A DNA stretch of 64,000 nt from Chytridium lagenaria. Lineage: Eukaryota; Chytridiomycota; Chytridiomycetes; Chytridiales; Chytridiaceae. Position numbers and translations under genes: made by a program. Location of the stretch: NCBI GenBank assembly GCA_025449115.1, contig JAHLKC010000153.1, positions 1-64,000 of the forward strand, in the 5' to 3' direction. Below, piece after piece: positions 44,531 through 56,440 of the stretch. The notes below the pieces were generated by a model that was given only the letters and a program-made list of their open reading frames with translations, was not told the origin of the DNA and ran no database searches. Every line of letters begins with the position of its first letter. Within the stretch, counting starts at the first letter, position 1.

Positions 44531-45067
44531 GAACGCATTTTGCTGTAATTTATTTCCGCCTCCACGACGACATTTACTAGATGTGATTCGCCCAATACCA
44601 GTATATAGACGCGAACGCAGTAAGAATAATATTAATAATAATACATAATAGATCACCGTCTTTTGGACAAACTCTTTTTTTCTGTCGCCTTCTTTATTGT
44701 TCTCCAGCAGCATGTAAATACATAGTATTCATTCATGAGAAGGATTTATTTCCGATGCAAGTCGCGCGTTTTCGTGACGTGTGATGATATCCCCCTTTAA
44801 TGAAATGTACGCGCGTCTGTGGGTGTGTGTAAAGGGAAGGGAGACCTGAGGTGAGTGTCTTCCTATTATTAATTAATTAATTAGATAGTATTGTGGATTG
44901 CTCGTCCTGGGTGTGGCTTCAACAATGCAAAGTTTACAATTCATTAATGAATATTTATGCTTAAGTGGTGATAAATAAAGGTTGAAATGTCATCCGTCTT
45001 CCCATCACCACACCATCCAAAAGGGTTGATAAGGAGTACGCTCAGGAGACGTTACTGATCGCAAGCA
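44531..45067. other. Intergenic
   Basis: 3' flank of the SH3 gene, a short TTAA repeat at 44868-44882 and the promoter of the next gene. Nothing else seen. Confidence 0.45.
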
Positions 45068-48000
45068 TTGATCCGAATCATGCGCAAAGATATCATAGAG
45101 CATTTTCTGTATAGAGGGACAGCATTTCATATCCCGCATATCGAAGGACAAGGTGGTGATGATGATGAGCCTCTTCGCTTCAATGCGAGCTCTGGTGATG
45201 ATTCCCTCGCTGCTGATACCGATCGCATCGCAAGGAGCGAAACCATGACAGCGCTGGATGTATCCGGAATCACCGCCTTCCCACGATTACACGATATTCA
45301 GTCATCCTCTGACAAGATCATCAAGCTGGCCCAGCACCTCAACCACACTTGTCCTCAGATCCACCCCTCACTTTATGGCAAGCGTTCTTGGTCATCTTCC
45401 ATACACAGTCGTCAAAGATGCTTGTCTCCCTCATCTTCTTCAATGGGACAAAAGATCACGACCCGACAGTCATTGAGGTTCTCCTTGCAAAACTTGCAAT
45501 GAAATGCCCGCTTTCTATCGATAAACGGTTCAAGCGTCTTGCAACACATCTCGAAAACTCGGATACGTTGCATCAGTCTCTGTTACGATCTTCGCGGTGC
45601 ATTGATGCGGGAAGTTTCGTCGCCTTTTGCTGACATACATGAGCTGATGCCTGTGTTCTCTGTCTACGACATGGAGAAGGACGGGAATGTTCGGCCAGGT
45701 TTTTCAAGACGGCCTTTGGATGACACAGAGTCAAAGCATCCCTTATTAAAGGCTGCCAGCTCGAAAGAAGGTATGTCTGGATCTCACTCTTCAAACTCCT
45801 ATTTACTTCTCATAACGCAACATCCTTAAAAAAAATCCGCAATAGTGAACAAAGGAACCCTCTGGCATGAAGATTTGGACGTGAAGATGATGGAACCTTC
45901 CGTCGTTCCAAACCTCGCCATGTTTAAACGCGCTTTCAAGGTTTTCACGTGTGGGCTATTGGAAAACGTGGAACTTGGACACGGACGTGCTTTTGTCGCA
46001 GGTGGGGCAGTGACAGCGTGTTTAACACCCTGGCCACAAAAGCTGCTCGATCTTTGGAAACAAGAAGTCATCTGTCGAACCGTTCTTGAAAGCATCTTGG
46101 GACTTCCTGTAGAGATCTCGAAGGTCATTGAAGAGTTTAGTGGGGAGATGCGAAGACGGGAGATGAGGGTGGATCTGGAGCTAATGAAAATGTTCTGGAG
46201 GGAGGAATGTCCGTTTATGGGAAGTGATGTGGATGTATTTTTTGTGTGTCCCAGGAGGGCGACGGATGTGGAAGATGCAGCGGAGCACTTACCAAAAGTG
46301 CACGAACAGGTCTTGAAGAACAGGGAGAGGTTAGATTTCTCGCAGATCCCGACTGGACCTGACGGAATTTGGAAGAGTCATTGGATGTTCCGTAAGTTTA
46401 TCACCCCTTTCCACTCCCACCCGTTTATTAATCTTAACTGAACTCAACTTTTCTTTGTTTACCTACTTTAGAAAAGCTTAAAAGATCACGGGTCGTTATG
46501 CAGTCTAAAGAGAAATTGGATAACTATTTCAAAGGATTACCGACCGTTCGGACAGCGAATTCTGTGACGGTTTGTGGGTGTCATCCTGTTAGACATATTC
46601 AACTTATGTTGAACGTGACGCGTGGGGCGGAGCAGTTAGCGTACCCCTTGGACCTGGATTGTGCGTCCGCCCTATACGATGGAGAGAATGTTTACGTTAT
46701 CGAGTAAGTGCCTCGATTTTTTCTTTTGGTTTCACTTGATCCTACTTTTTTTGTTTGTGACTGCCTATGGTTCTTCATTTCTATGATCCTAACACCTATT
46801 TGTAATTTTTTCGAAAAGCCGGACCCTCCGATCGTTAAACACGAGGACCAACTTTGTTGACGTTCGTTCAATCTCAGACCGCTCTAGGGCGACCAGGATG
46901 ATCAAATACGCGACCCGTGGTTTCTCCACCGTCGTTTTCGAGACATGCCGTCATGCACCGCGTTGTGACGTTGCCGTGTCAAAGTCCATCAGGGATATCC
47001 TGTTACGCGAGTTCCCTAAATTCGTCGACCATAATGAAAGCACGACTGGTGAGTGAAACCGTTCGCTATTTTCCTTCTCTCTTGCAGATTCGCCAAAGCT
47101 AACTTGCTCGCGTGGACGATTTCAGATTGGCGAATTCAAGACCATTTCCAATCATCTGTCGCCTGCCTTGTGGCGGATTACATCATGACGCCACTTGTTT
47201 ACGGACACTGCGTCCACCCCCTCAGGCTCCACGAAAACGTCCAATCCCTGGCAACCACGAAAAGGCTTGCTCGTCCTCTCATCAAACTTCAAGCGTTGAT
47301 TGAACTCATCGATAAGGACGTGATCCTTAACAAGGATGCGTTTAAAAACCTTATATTGGAACAGCGGGGACCGGGGGCACGGTTTCCAGGGATGCAGTTT
47401 AAGAATGTCAAGGATGCGGGGATGTTGAGACGTGTCAAGTTTGGGACGGCTTTTATTTTATGTTACATGTGTCGACGGGATGTTAAGGGGGATGACGGGT
47501 TTGATGGAGTTTCTGACGTGAAAGATGGGGAATCTGAAAGTAAATCGACTGGAGATGATTCTAACGTGAAGGATGAGAAATGTGAAAGTGAATCGTCCGG
47601 GGATGATTCGAGTGAGAGCGCTGAGGAAGATGGTTGGGAATCTTCCCACTCTCCAATCATCAACGTCTCGCATTGGGAGAAAAACGCCTCAGAGGATGAA
47701 AATGATAGGATTGAGACGTTTGAGGTTACAGAGAACGCTGGCGGAAATGAGGTGACTACCGGCGAATGGAACGCTGAACTTTACGACGACGACTGGGGAT
47801 ATGAGCCTTCCAACATTGCAGCCAACAAATACTCCTTTACCGAGAAGGACGTTCCAGGGGATGGGGATGATGAGAGTGAGGCTGAGAAAGTCGGTGGGAT
47901 TGCGACAAGTTCTGAAGATGCTTGGAACGCTTGGAACCCTGATCCCGTCGATGACGATTGGGGGCTTGAGCCTTCCAACATTGCAGCCAACAAAAACTCT

Positions 48001-49459
48001 TTAACCGAGAAGGACGTTCCAGAGGATGGGGATGATGAGAGTGAGGCTGAGAAAGTCGGTGGGATTGCGACAAGTTTTGAAGATGCTTGGAACGGTTGGA
48101 ACCCTGATCCTGTCGATGACGATTGGGGGCTTGAGCCTTCCAACATTGATGACGATTGGGAGTCTGGGCCTGGGCCTTCCAACCCTTTATCGGAAGACAT
48201 CTTTGATTGGGAAAAAGATAACTCTTTCCCTCCTAAAAAGGTCGCAATCTGTAAGCGCTGCAACGCCCTCAACAAGTCTAAGCGTGAGCAAACCACGGAC
48301 CTTACTGGCAAGTTTGCACTCGTCACGGGTGGGCGCATCAAGATTGGAAAAGCCGTCACCCTCAAACTTCTTCGTTGCGGGGCAACGGTTTTCGTTACAA
48401 CGCGGTTTCCGCTCCTCCTCTTGAATACATTCTCCGACATTCCTGATTCCGAGACGTGGTGGATCGTTTGAAGGTTTACGCGCTGGATTTCAGAAACGTT
48501 GGAGAGGTTTTGAGGTTTACGGAGCATCTCAAAAGTGTCATTCCGCGGTTAGATGTGTTTGTGCAGAATGCTGCGCAGACTATCGCCCGACCGCCTGAAT
48601 ACTATTTGCCAATGGTAGAAGCTGAGGCAAGACTTCGACGTACGTTGGATGATGACGTAAAAGCGTTATGGGTTAAACTTGATGGTGAACGAGTGGATGG
48701 TGATAGCTCTGCGTTGATGATGGCGACACCTGAGGGTGCTTCTGTGCCTCAACATGTCATGGAACGGCTTGGAATGGATAGTCCGAGCGATGTTGCGGCA
48801 TCAGCTTTGATGACGCAATGGAATTGGCAGACATCAGATGGAGCAAAGGCTATCACGTATTCAGATGACCTCATCCCGAAAGACTGGAACGTTTACACTG
48901 GCGATGACCCTGTGGACCCCGTAGCGTCACGACGTGGAGCACACCGCTCTCCTCCGTCCCAATTTTTGAGATGGCCGAAGTCATGGTCATCAATTCATTC
49001 ATCCCAGCTCTTCTTTTGCAAAAGCTCCAACCCCTTCTTTCCTCCGTCACATCCCCACGTCCAACCCCCTCCTTTGTCTCAACGTCTCGTCACGTGAAGG
49101 CATCTTCACTGCCCCCAACAACCCTCTCGGTGATTTTCGCTGACGAAAACGGCGCCCACCCGCACACCAACATGGCGAAAGCTGCCTTGAATCGACTCAC
49201 GCAGACCTGTGCTACGGCGTTGCTGAAGGAGGGTGTGTATCTGACGGCTGTGGATCCGGGATGGGTGAGTCTGATGGGACCTATGAATTCTGGGACGGGT
49301 GGAGAGGCGGATTATGCGCCGCCTTTGACGGAGGAGGATGGGGCGGCGAGGATTTTGGATCCGGTGTTTGCGGGCTTGAGAGATGGAGTTTTGATGCATG
49401 GAGTTTTGTTGAGTAATTTCAAGGTCGTCGTGGTGAGAGACGGGGGGTTTTTATTTTAA
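45068..49459 (+). CDS. Nucleotidyltransferase-like domain fused to short-chain dehydrogenase
   Basis: A long multi-exon gene. Part 1 (45.8-47.5 kb) has HGRAFVAGGAVTACLTPWP and FMGSDVDVFFV, then GLPTVRTANSVTVCG, RHIQLMLNVTRGAEQLAYPL, DLDCASALYDGENVY, TLRSLNTRTNFVD and KYATRGFSTVV. The GG...(S)DVD pattern and order match a nucleotidyltransferase-like domain found in fungal and giant-virus ankyrin-type proteins. Part 2 (47.5-48.2 kb) is acidic with a 55-residue repeat. Part 3 has a CKRCNALNKSKREQ zinc-ribbon-like lead, then an SDR fold: DLTGKFALVTGGRIKIGKAV, LDVFVQNAAQTIARPPEYY and HPHTNMAKAALNRLTQTCA, TAVDPGWVS. The usual YxxxK is TNMAK, as I recall for this SDR subfamily. Frame changes near 45400, 48460 (GG) and 48925 (CCCC) are needed. 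Introns include 45771-45846 and 46391-46471. Function unknown; the fusion is inferred from open frame across the acidic region. Confidence 0.62.
47787..48140 (+). repeat. 165-bp coding repeat in the acidic linker
   Basis: Two full copies and a partial third of a 55-residue unit beginning DDWGLEPSNIAANKNSLTEK and containing DGDDESEAEKVGGIATS and WNPDPVDDDW. Copies are near-identical in DNA, so the expansion is recent and kept frame. Confidence 0.85.
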
Positions 49460-50506
49460 CCCATTTTCTTGATAATAAATATATGTACAGTGGAAGTTGT
49501 CTCTATTTTTACAAGTTTTTATTAGTGTTAATTCTGTTTATAAGCTTGTGGAGACTCCAACAGAATTCTTTCAGATTCGTAAATTACTAAAATTCCCTTG
49601 GACCTACTTCGTATTTCTGCATACAAAACGAGTGTAGCTTCGATACTTACTTAACCGACCTCCTTCCCTCAACAATTTTACTACCTCCAAAAGTTGACAC
49701 AGCAAATATGTGGGAGTTTGGGTGGTCATCATTAGCCGGTCAAAAAAAATGGTAGCTGATCAGGGTAGAGACGGTGGAAATTAGAGATGGGAGGCCTGAT
49801 GGCTTGCTGGTAAAACCAGGGTTGACGGAAAGGTGGCCATTGAACTGAATATAAGGCGTGTCTTTGTGGTTTGTCACGACTCTATGCGCAAAGCAACATA
49901 TAAAAGGGAAGTACGCTTATGCTTGAGATATCCTGAATATAAAACATTTAACGTGTATTTACACTGTGTGATTCTGATCGTGTACGGATGCAGTCGTCAT
50001 CTAAAACTCGAGCTCCATGTCGTGGAAACTAAGATGCACGTCCATAACCAGATCGTTTTTGAGTAGAACTTTCCAGCATCCGCCTTTCGCGTATGTAGAA
50101 AAGGCAAAGATTCTGACATCCCTCGCTTTTGATCATGGTGAAAGGATCACACTCTATATCGTCAACCATTACCGCTGCCGACAAGATGTATGGCAGGCCA
50201 TCCCTCCTCGTGACAGAAGGCAAGCCCTACTCTCCCCATGGCACAGGCGTCACTAGCGCATCACGCGAGAGCAGCCTGACCGAACACGCCCAGCCATCCA
50301 TTCCTTATCCAATGAATGTTCGACACTCTCAATGCTGAAAAAATCTTCCGAAAAAAACTTGCTTCAAAAACGAGGAAAAGGGTTCTGCTGCTGCTGATCA
50401 CCTCTTGCCGTTCAGCTCCCTGCATCCATCCATCCTCCATCCTTTGCGCCGAGGAGTGCGTCCGGAATCTCTCTCCGTTATCTTTTAAAGCGATACTCTC
50501 GGAGTC
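49460..50506. other. Intergenic, SEC61 promoter side
   Basis: About 1 kb with only short open frames on both strands, none with recognisable content. Presumably 3' UTR of the SDR fusion and promoter of SEC61. Confidence 0.4.
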
Positions 50507-52770
50507 ATGTCGTGTAAGATGGTCGTTCCGATTTTGCCTTGGAGATGCTCATTTGTTCTCTGTCTTTCCTCGCGGCGTTTGGATCCTTGCCGCTATCGCT
50601 GTCGTGGGAAATGCTACGAAGAACTGCATGAGGAAATGGATGGACGAGCTGATTGCGGTGTTTGGACGGGAAGATGCAGCGCATACTTGCTTTTGGATTA
50701 CGACCATTTATTACTAAGACACATTACCATCTCGAACGTCTGCTTAAACGAAGGCATAACTGGGTTGCATGTAATCGCACTTTATCTGAGTTGCAGAAGG
50801 AGGGACGCTAGGACAATGGAATTTGTTTTTAGGTTTCCTTAATGATTAGGGAGTTTGCTCTCAACCTGCTCAGCTCCTTGCATGACAGCACAAAACTAAC
50901 CTTGCTTTCGTTTGAATAGTCCGTCTTCTTCATGTTTTGAGGCCCTTTGTGGCATTGATGCCCGAGGTGGCCTCTCCTGACCGCAAGGTGGGTATCATCA
51001 CAGCGCTTACTTTTCTTTACGACATTTACTCATATTTGTTTATTTGCAGGTTCAATTTAGGGAGAAAGTCATGTGGACTGCCATCACCTTGTTCATGTAG
51101 GCATTCATTATTCACGATGGCCTTATACTCCTTTTCTTTAAATTCCCGCAATTTACTTGAACCCAATCTAACTGCCACTAGTTTCTTGGTGTGCTCTCAG
51201 ATCCCGCTTTACGGTATCATGTCTTCTGACACTTCCGATCCCATGTACTGGATGCGTGTCATTATGGCTTCCAACAGGGGTACCCTTATGGAGTTGGGTA
51301 TTACGCCCATTGTTACTAGTGGAATGATTATGCAGCTTCTTGCTGGTGCCAACATCATTGAGGTGGATTACTCTCTCAAGGAGGATCGTGCTCTTTTCTC
51401 TGGTGCTCAAAGTGTGAGTATTTTGATTGCAACGCGTTTTTGCCTTCTTTTTCTGACGATTTTTCAGTGTTTGCTATGGTTATCGCCATCGGTCAGGCTA
51501 CCGTCTCGGTCTGGTCTGGCGTTTACGGTGACCCCAAGGACATTGGAGCTGGTATCTCCCTTGTCTTGATCATTCAGCTTTGCTTTGCCGCCCTCCTCAC
51601 ATGCTTTTGGACGAGCTTCTTCAGAAGGGCTATGGTCTTGGATCTGGTATTTCGCTCTTTATCGCCACCAACATTTGCGAGAACATTGTCTGGAAGGCAC
51701 TCAGCCCCACCACCTACAACACTGGAAAGGGTGCGTTTTTCCCCTATGCGGCGATTACCTCTTTGATAGTTTAAAATCTGACGCTGTGTATAGGAACCGA
51801 ATTTGAGGGAGCCATTGTTGCATCATGCATCTTCTCTTCACCCGTCGTGACAAATTCCGTGCGCTTAAGGAGGCTGTCTTCCGTTCCAACCTTCCCAATG
51901 TTGGCAACTTGTTAGCGACCATTGTTGTCTTTGCTGTTGTGATCTACCTTCAGGGTTTCCGTGTCGAGATTCCTGTCACGTCGAACAAGATTCGTGGACA
52001 GCAGGGAACTTACCCTATCAAGCTGTTCTACACCTCCAACATGCCCATTATGCTGCAGTCGGCTCTTACTTCCAACATTTTCTTCATCTCGCAGTTGCTT
52101 TACAAGAGGTTCCCTGAGAACTTCCTTGTGAGGTTGTTGGGTGTTTGGAAGGTATTGCATCTACAAACGTAGACTTGCACTTTATAATTCCCAAATGAGC
52201 GGCTTTCTCACACATCTTTTTATTCTATTTTTGCAGAACCACGAGGGTGTTCCCCAGGAATTCGCATCCGGTGGCTTCGCCTACTACATTTCCCCTCCTC
52301 AGACCTTGGCAGCTGTGACTCAAGACCCTCTCCACTTTGTTGTTTACGTGACCTTTATGCTCAGCGCCTGTGCCTTCCTTTCCACTGCCTGGATTGAAGT
52401 GTCTGGATCTTCGCCCAGGGATGTTGCTACTCAGCTTAAGAACCAGGGCTTGACCATCCCCAAGAGCCGTGACACTACTCTTTACAAGGAGTTAAAGAGG
52501 ATCATTCCAACTGCCGCGGCGTTTGGTGGGCTCTGCATTGGAGCGTTGTCTGTCTCGGCCGACCTTTTGGGTGCTATTGGGTCTGGAACCGGTATTTTGT
52601 TGGCCGTTACGACGATCTACCAGTACTTTGAGGTAAGCAACCCTTTCTCATTCCTTGTTTTTACAAAAAGAGTTATCTGGCGCGTCTTTTTTACCTTTTC
52701 TTATTTATTATTTTTATTTTTGCAGATCTTCGTGAAGGAGCAGCACGAACTCGGGACCGACCTCTTCTGA
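50507..52770 (+). CDS. SEC61: Sec61 alpha subunit, ER translocation channel
   Basis: Pore-forming subunit of the ER protein-conducting channel, ten membrane spans. Exon 1 is 7 nt (50507-50513, ATGTCGT); a 406-nt intron with a CTAAC branch site follows; further exons are 50920-50987, 51050-51096, 51182-51411, 51468-51730, 51794-52151, 52237-52632 and 52726-52770. Seen: [181 protein letters not shown] and EIFVKEQ. One base is missing near 51598 (before MLLDELLQ) and one near 51827 (before [10 protein letters not shown]). As Sec61 is essential, these look like sequence errors. Identity is certain. Confidence 0.93.
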
Positions 52771-53726
52771 TGAAACGTGCTTGGACATGTCTTTACATCC
52801 CTCCCCGCCACCACCACCGTATTTTTAAACGGACCTCGTACTTCTTTTTTCTACTTGAGATGTTTATTAAAAACGGTGTCCACTCCTCCCTTCCTATCCG
52901 GAGATTTCTTGGTCTCCTTTTCCCCGTTTCACACCCTTTTTTTCTTGTAGCCCGACTTTTTTCGATTATGGGTTTCTTTGCATGACATTTGTGAATATTA
53001 AAGGATGATGTTGGAATCCACTTAGAATTCTATATGGTTTTGACTGTCTTGACCGCAATGGATGTTTTGTTGGCTTTATCCGATGTACTGACTCGGAGTG
53101 ATAATGAAGCACGCGCGTGATAGGAGTTTGGCCGAATTTTTTGTAGTCAAAAGGAGTGATGGTCCGAAAAAAAATATGAATGTAAGTCGTCATACAAATT
53201 GAAAAAGATCCTGCGGATTGCAAGACTTGACTATAAAATGAAGGTAAACCCCAAAAAGATCACTTTATCATACTGCTGCTTAACAATTATCTTTGAGTTC
53301 GATTCTGATTTGTTTATTTTTTTCTCAACTCAACCAGGGGGGATGTGACCATACAAAAGAAAAAAGGGAGGGGTTTTGGGGGGAAATATTTGGAGAGTAA
53401 AAACAGATACAGGGCTTATAACATTTTAAGGAGAGGAGAGGTTATATAGGGGTCTCCGACAGGCTTTTTGACAGGGAGGAGATATGAAAATGGAGGAAGC
53501 ATGAAACGGGCTAAAGAAAGACAAAGCTTACAATTTTCGACATAAGATATAGAGGTTTGTGGGTGGTAAAAGGCATTTGGAAGGATGCGTTTGAGAAAAA
53601 ATACACGATAATAATGATATGAAACGATTGTTAGTCAAAAACAGAAGAAACAAAAACAAAACGAAAACAATAGAACGCAGAAAAATAATGATAGTAACAT
53701 TAATAATATAAAGAAAAGGGAAGGGT
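52771..53726. other. Shared 3' region of convergent SEC61 and ELL genes
   Basis: 3' UTR-like T-rich DNA, then A-rich and mixed sequence. No gene supported on either strand. Confidence 0.45.
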
Positions 53727-56440
53727 TTAATTCCTCCCAATACCCTCCCTCGCCATCGTTGCAATCTCTCTAGCCTCCTTCCCAACCCTCTCATACTCCT
53801 TCACCATCTCCTGAGCCGTCACAAGCGTCTCCGCACCTCCGGGACAGAACTCTGTATACAACTTCCATGCCTCTGTTCCAGGCAACAGAGCCGGAGGGTT
53901 CCCATTTGCCCGCCAGAGCTCGTGGAAACGCAAGTGAGGTTGAAGGCGCTCGCGAAGATGATTTTGACAGGTCACGCGAAAGTCAAATTGCGTTAGGAGG
54001 ATAGAGTACGGGGTTTTGGAGGTGAGAGAGGTGATGGGGAGGATATTAGGATTTGGAGCGGGCTGGTCGATACGGCGGCGCTTTTTGGTCATGTCGTCTG
54101 TAATAAATTTTAAAACTTTAGAACTCGGAGAAAGAGCAGATCAATAATGCAACCAAATGTTTACCTAAATTGGCACTCTCCGGAGTGGCTAACTCCCTCT
54201 TTGGGCTCCGCACATTCTCCATTTCTCCCTCCTCTCTCCCTCTCTTCACAACCTTCCTCACGTCTCCACCCACCGCATCCCTTTTAACGATTTTTCCAAT
54301 TTCCGTACGACCTCCTACCAGTCACAGGAGTCATGGCATCTTTGAATTGTGAATCCTTGAATTCCGAAAGAGGTGGCTCAACCCTCGGTGTGATTAATGC
54401 TGGGGTGGCATTCACCACCTTCTTAACAAGACTCTCCAACGGTTCTCCGAATGATCCATTTACCGGAACAGATTTGACAGATGACAGTTCACTTCCAGTC
54501 TTTACGCTCATATTCAAAGATTTCGCCGTTCTTAAAGTCGATGGCTTTTGCAGCGAATTTGGCGTCGGAGCCACAGGTGATACCTTCAATTTCGCAGCTG
54601 AGATTATAGGCGAATCCACCTTCATCATAGTGGCCTCCATCAACGTCTTCTTCTTTGCAGGGACGCTCACCATCTCACCCGTTGAGTGATTCATGATAGG
54701 TGGCAAAGGGTCCTCCCATTTATTCGATTTCGCGACGCGTTTACCAAGTACATTCGCCTTGAGCGTTGGTGATGTAGAAACTCTTGCAGGGTCCATGTAT
54801 GGGCTCGCTTCCCTTGGCTTCACAATGCGTTTCTTGGGCACAGACCGTGTGACCGTTTTTGATGACACAGAAACTGCTTTTGAAACGGTCAAATTGTTTA
54901 ACGGAGGTTTTTTGAAGGATGAAAGCGAGTTCATAGTTCGTCTCCGCTTTATAGGTTTAGACGGGGTGACGCTATCATTCTCCAATTTCTTCGCCCCAAC
55001 CACAGAAGACAACGATGACGCCACGGGCTTATCCGTTCGCTTCCGTTTCACCATAACTGCCTTTTTCTCGTCTTTAACCGACACCCGAGATCCTAACATT
55101 CTGTTCGGATAAAGCAGAGATGCTTCTCTGGGTCTCTTCAAATTGTTCCATTCAGGCGCATCAGCCGGGAGCTTGAGGTAAGGAAAATGCAATCTTGATG
55201 TTTCCGGCAACGAGTTCTTGCTCTTTGTATGTGTATGTGGGCCATGTGTAGGGTTGGACTTCGCGATATGTTTGGTTCTGAAGCTTGTAAAGGCCGTTGG
55301 ATTCTTGAAGTTTCGCAATCTAGAAATTGGTGTAAAGAGAAGTATAAGTTTTATAACCATTTTTAGGAATCAGATGAACGGAGGAAAGTTAAAATGCGCA
55401 TACATCCTTCAACAACAGCATAACATGAGCTTCCAAATCCCTCCCCATCCTCTTCAAAATATCGGAAACAGAAATAGGTTTCAGCGCCATAAGATGCACC
55501 AAGTTCTTTCTGAACTCTATTTGTGCCTCTGGGCTCATGACCTTTGTTCTCACAGGTAAAGCTGGGCTTAATATGGAAGGTGTCGGAATTGGGGTGGACT
55601 TTGTGAGGACGGGGGATGACGACGTGTAAAGTTTACGCGCAGAAAAGCGATTTAGTTGTGGTTTTGGGACGGGGCGCTAATTTGCGGGCTGAAGCAGCGG
55701 CGGAGGCAAAGGCTTCCCGCTCGAGTTCTAGAGCGTCCACCAAGATGGCTCTATAGTTTTGTACATAAAATAAAATAAAATTAAAGAGGCAAGAAGCGAT
55801 GAGTAATTCAAAACGCTGGAAGATGCCAGTCAGGGAGACTAGCAGTATATGGACATGTGGTCTATCAAGATGTCCATAAATCAAAAATATATGCAACAAT
55901 AGTAAATGTAATAACAATAGTAAAAGTAATGTCAACTCACCCATGAGACTCCCTTTTCTTGCCCTCCAAATTTACAGCCTTCTGCACTTGAAGTTTCTTT
56001 TCCTTGCTCAACGTCATCCTGAGTGCAATCGTCGAAGACACCTTGCCTTGATACTCCAACTTTCGTCTCGCGGCCCCAGTAGAGGACGAATCCAATCGAT
56101 AGATTTCTGTAGAAGGCACACTCGAGTTATGGCTCTTCCGTTGGCTCATTGGAGTTGATGACAACGGTGTGAACTCAAAGATCTGAGTGCCAATGACGAG
56201 ACCGGACGCTTGAGAGACTTTAGAAGTTGACCGCGATGTAGGGGCGTTGGTGAATCGCACACTAATAGCGTTCGGACTTGCCCGGATGGCGGCAAGGGCT
56301 TCTGGTGTAAGACGTAGACTTGCGACGGGACGGGATGTTGTGGGTGTAGGGAGAGGTGGCTTGTGACTGTGGGCATGTCTGGAAGGAGAGACGGATGGTG
56401 GGGTGTGGACTTCGTACTGCCACTGAGGATCAAGAGGCAT
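53727..56440 (-). CDS. RNA polymerase II elongation factor ELL
   Basis: ELL suppresses pausing by RNA polymerase II and, with EAF, forms an elongation complex. Four exons: 56440-55941, 55750-55404, 55319-54165, 54097-53727. The N-terminal ELL domain shows LRLTPEALAAIRASPNAISV, SGLVIGTQIFEF, IYRLDSSSTGAARRKLEYQG and IALRMTLSKEKKLQVQKAV. A winged-helix segment follows: IEFRKNLVHLMALKPISVSD, ILKRMGRDLEAHVMLLLKDI, then GLYKLQNQTYREVQPYTWP. The long middle is Lys/Ser/Pro-rich with KRRRTMN-like nuclear signals. The C-terminus (TQFDFRVTCQNHLRERLQPH, LHxLW-like helix, TAQEMVKEYERVGKEAREI) fits the occludin/ELL helical domain only loosely. Removing one T from TTTT near 55195 joins the winged helix to YLKLPADAPEWNNL, and one more change near 54300 joins the end. 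The gene is inferred as one unit from phase-matched introns. Confidence 0.68.

Noticed and set aside
53727..54097. A separate small gene (MTKKRRRID...)
   Set aside because: Its frame begins after an acceptor that joins in phase to ATPESANL of the ELL gene, so it is treated as the last ELL exon.
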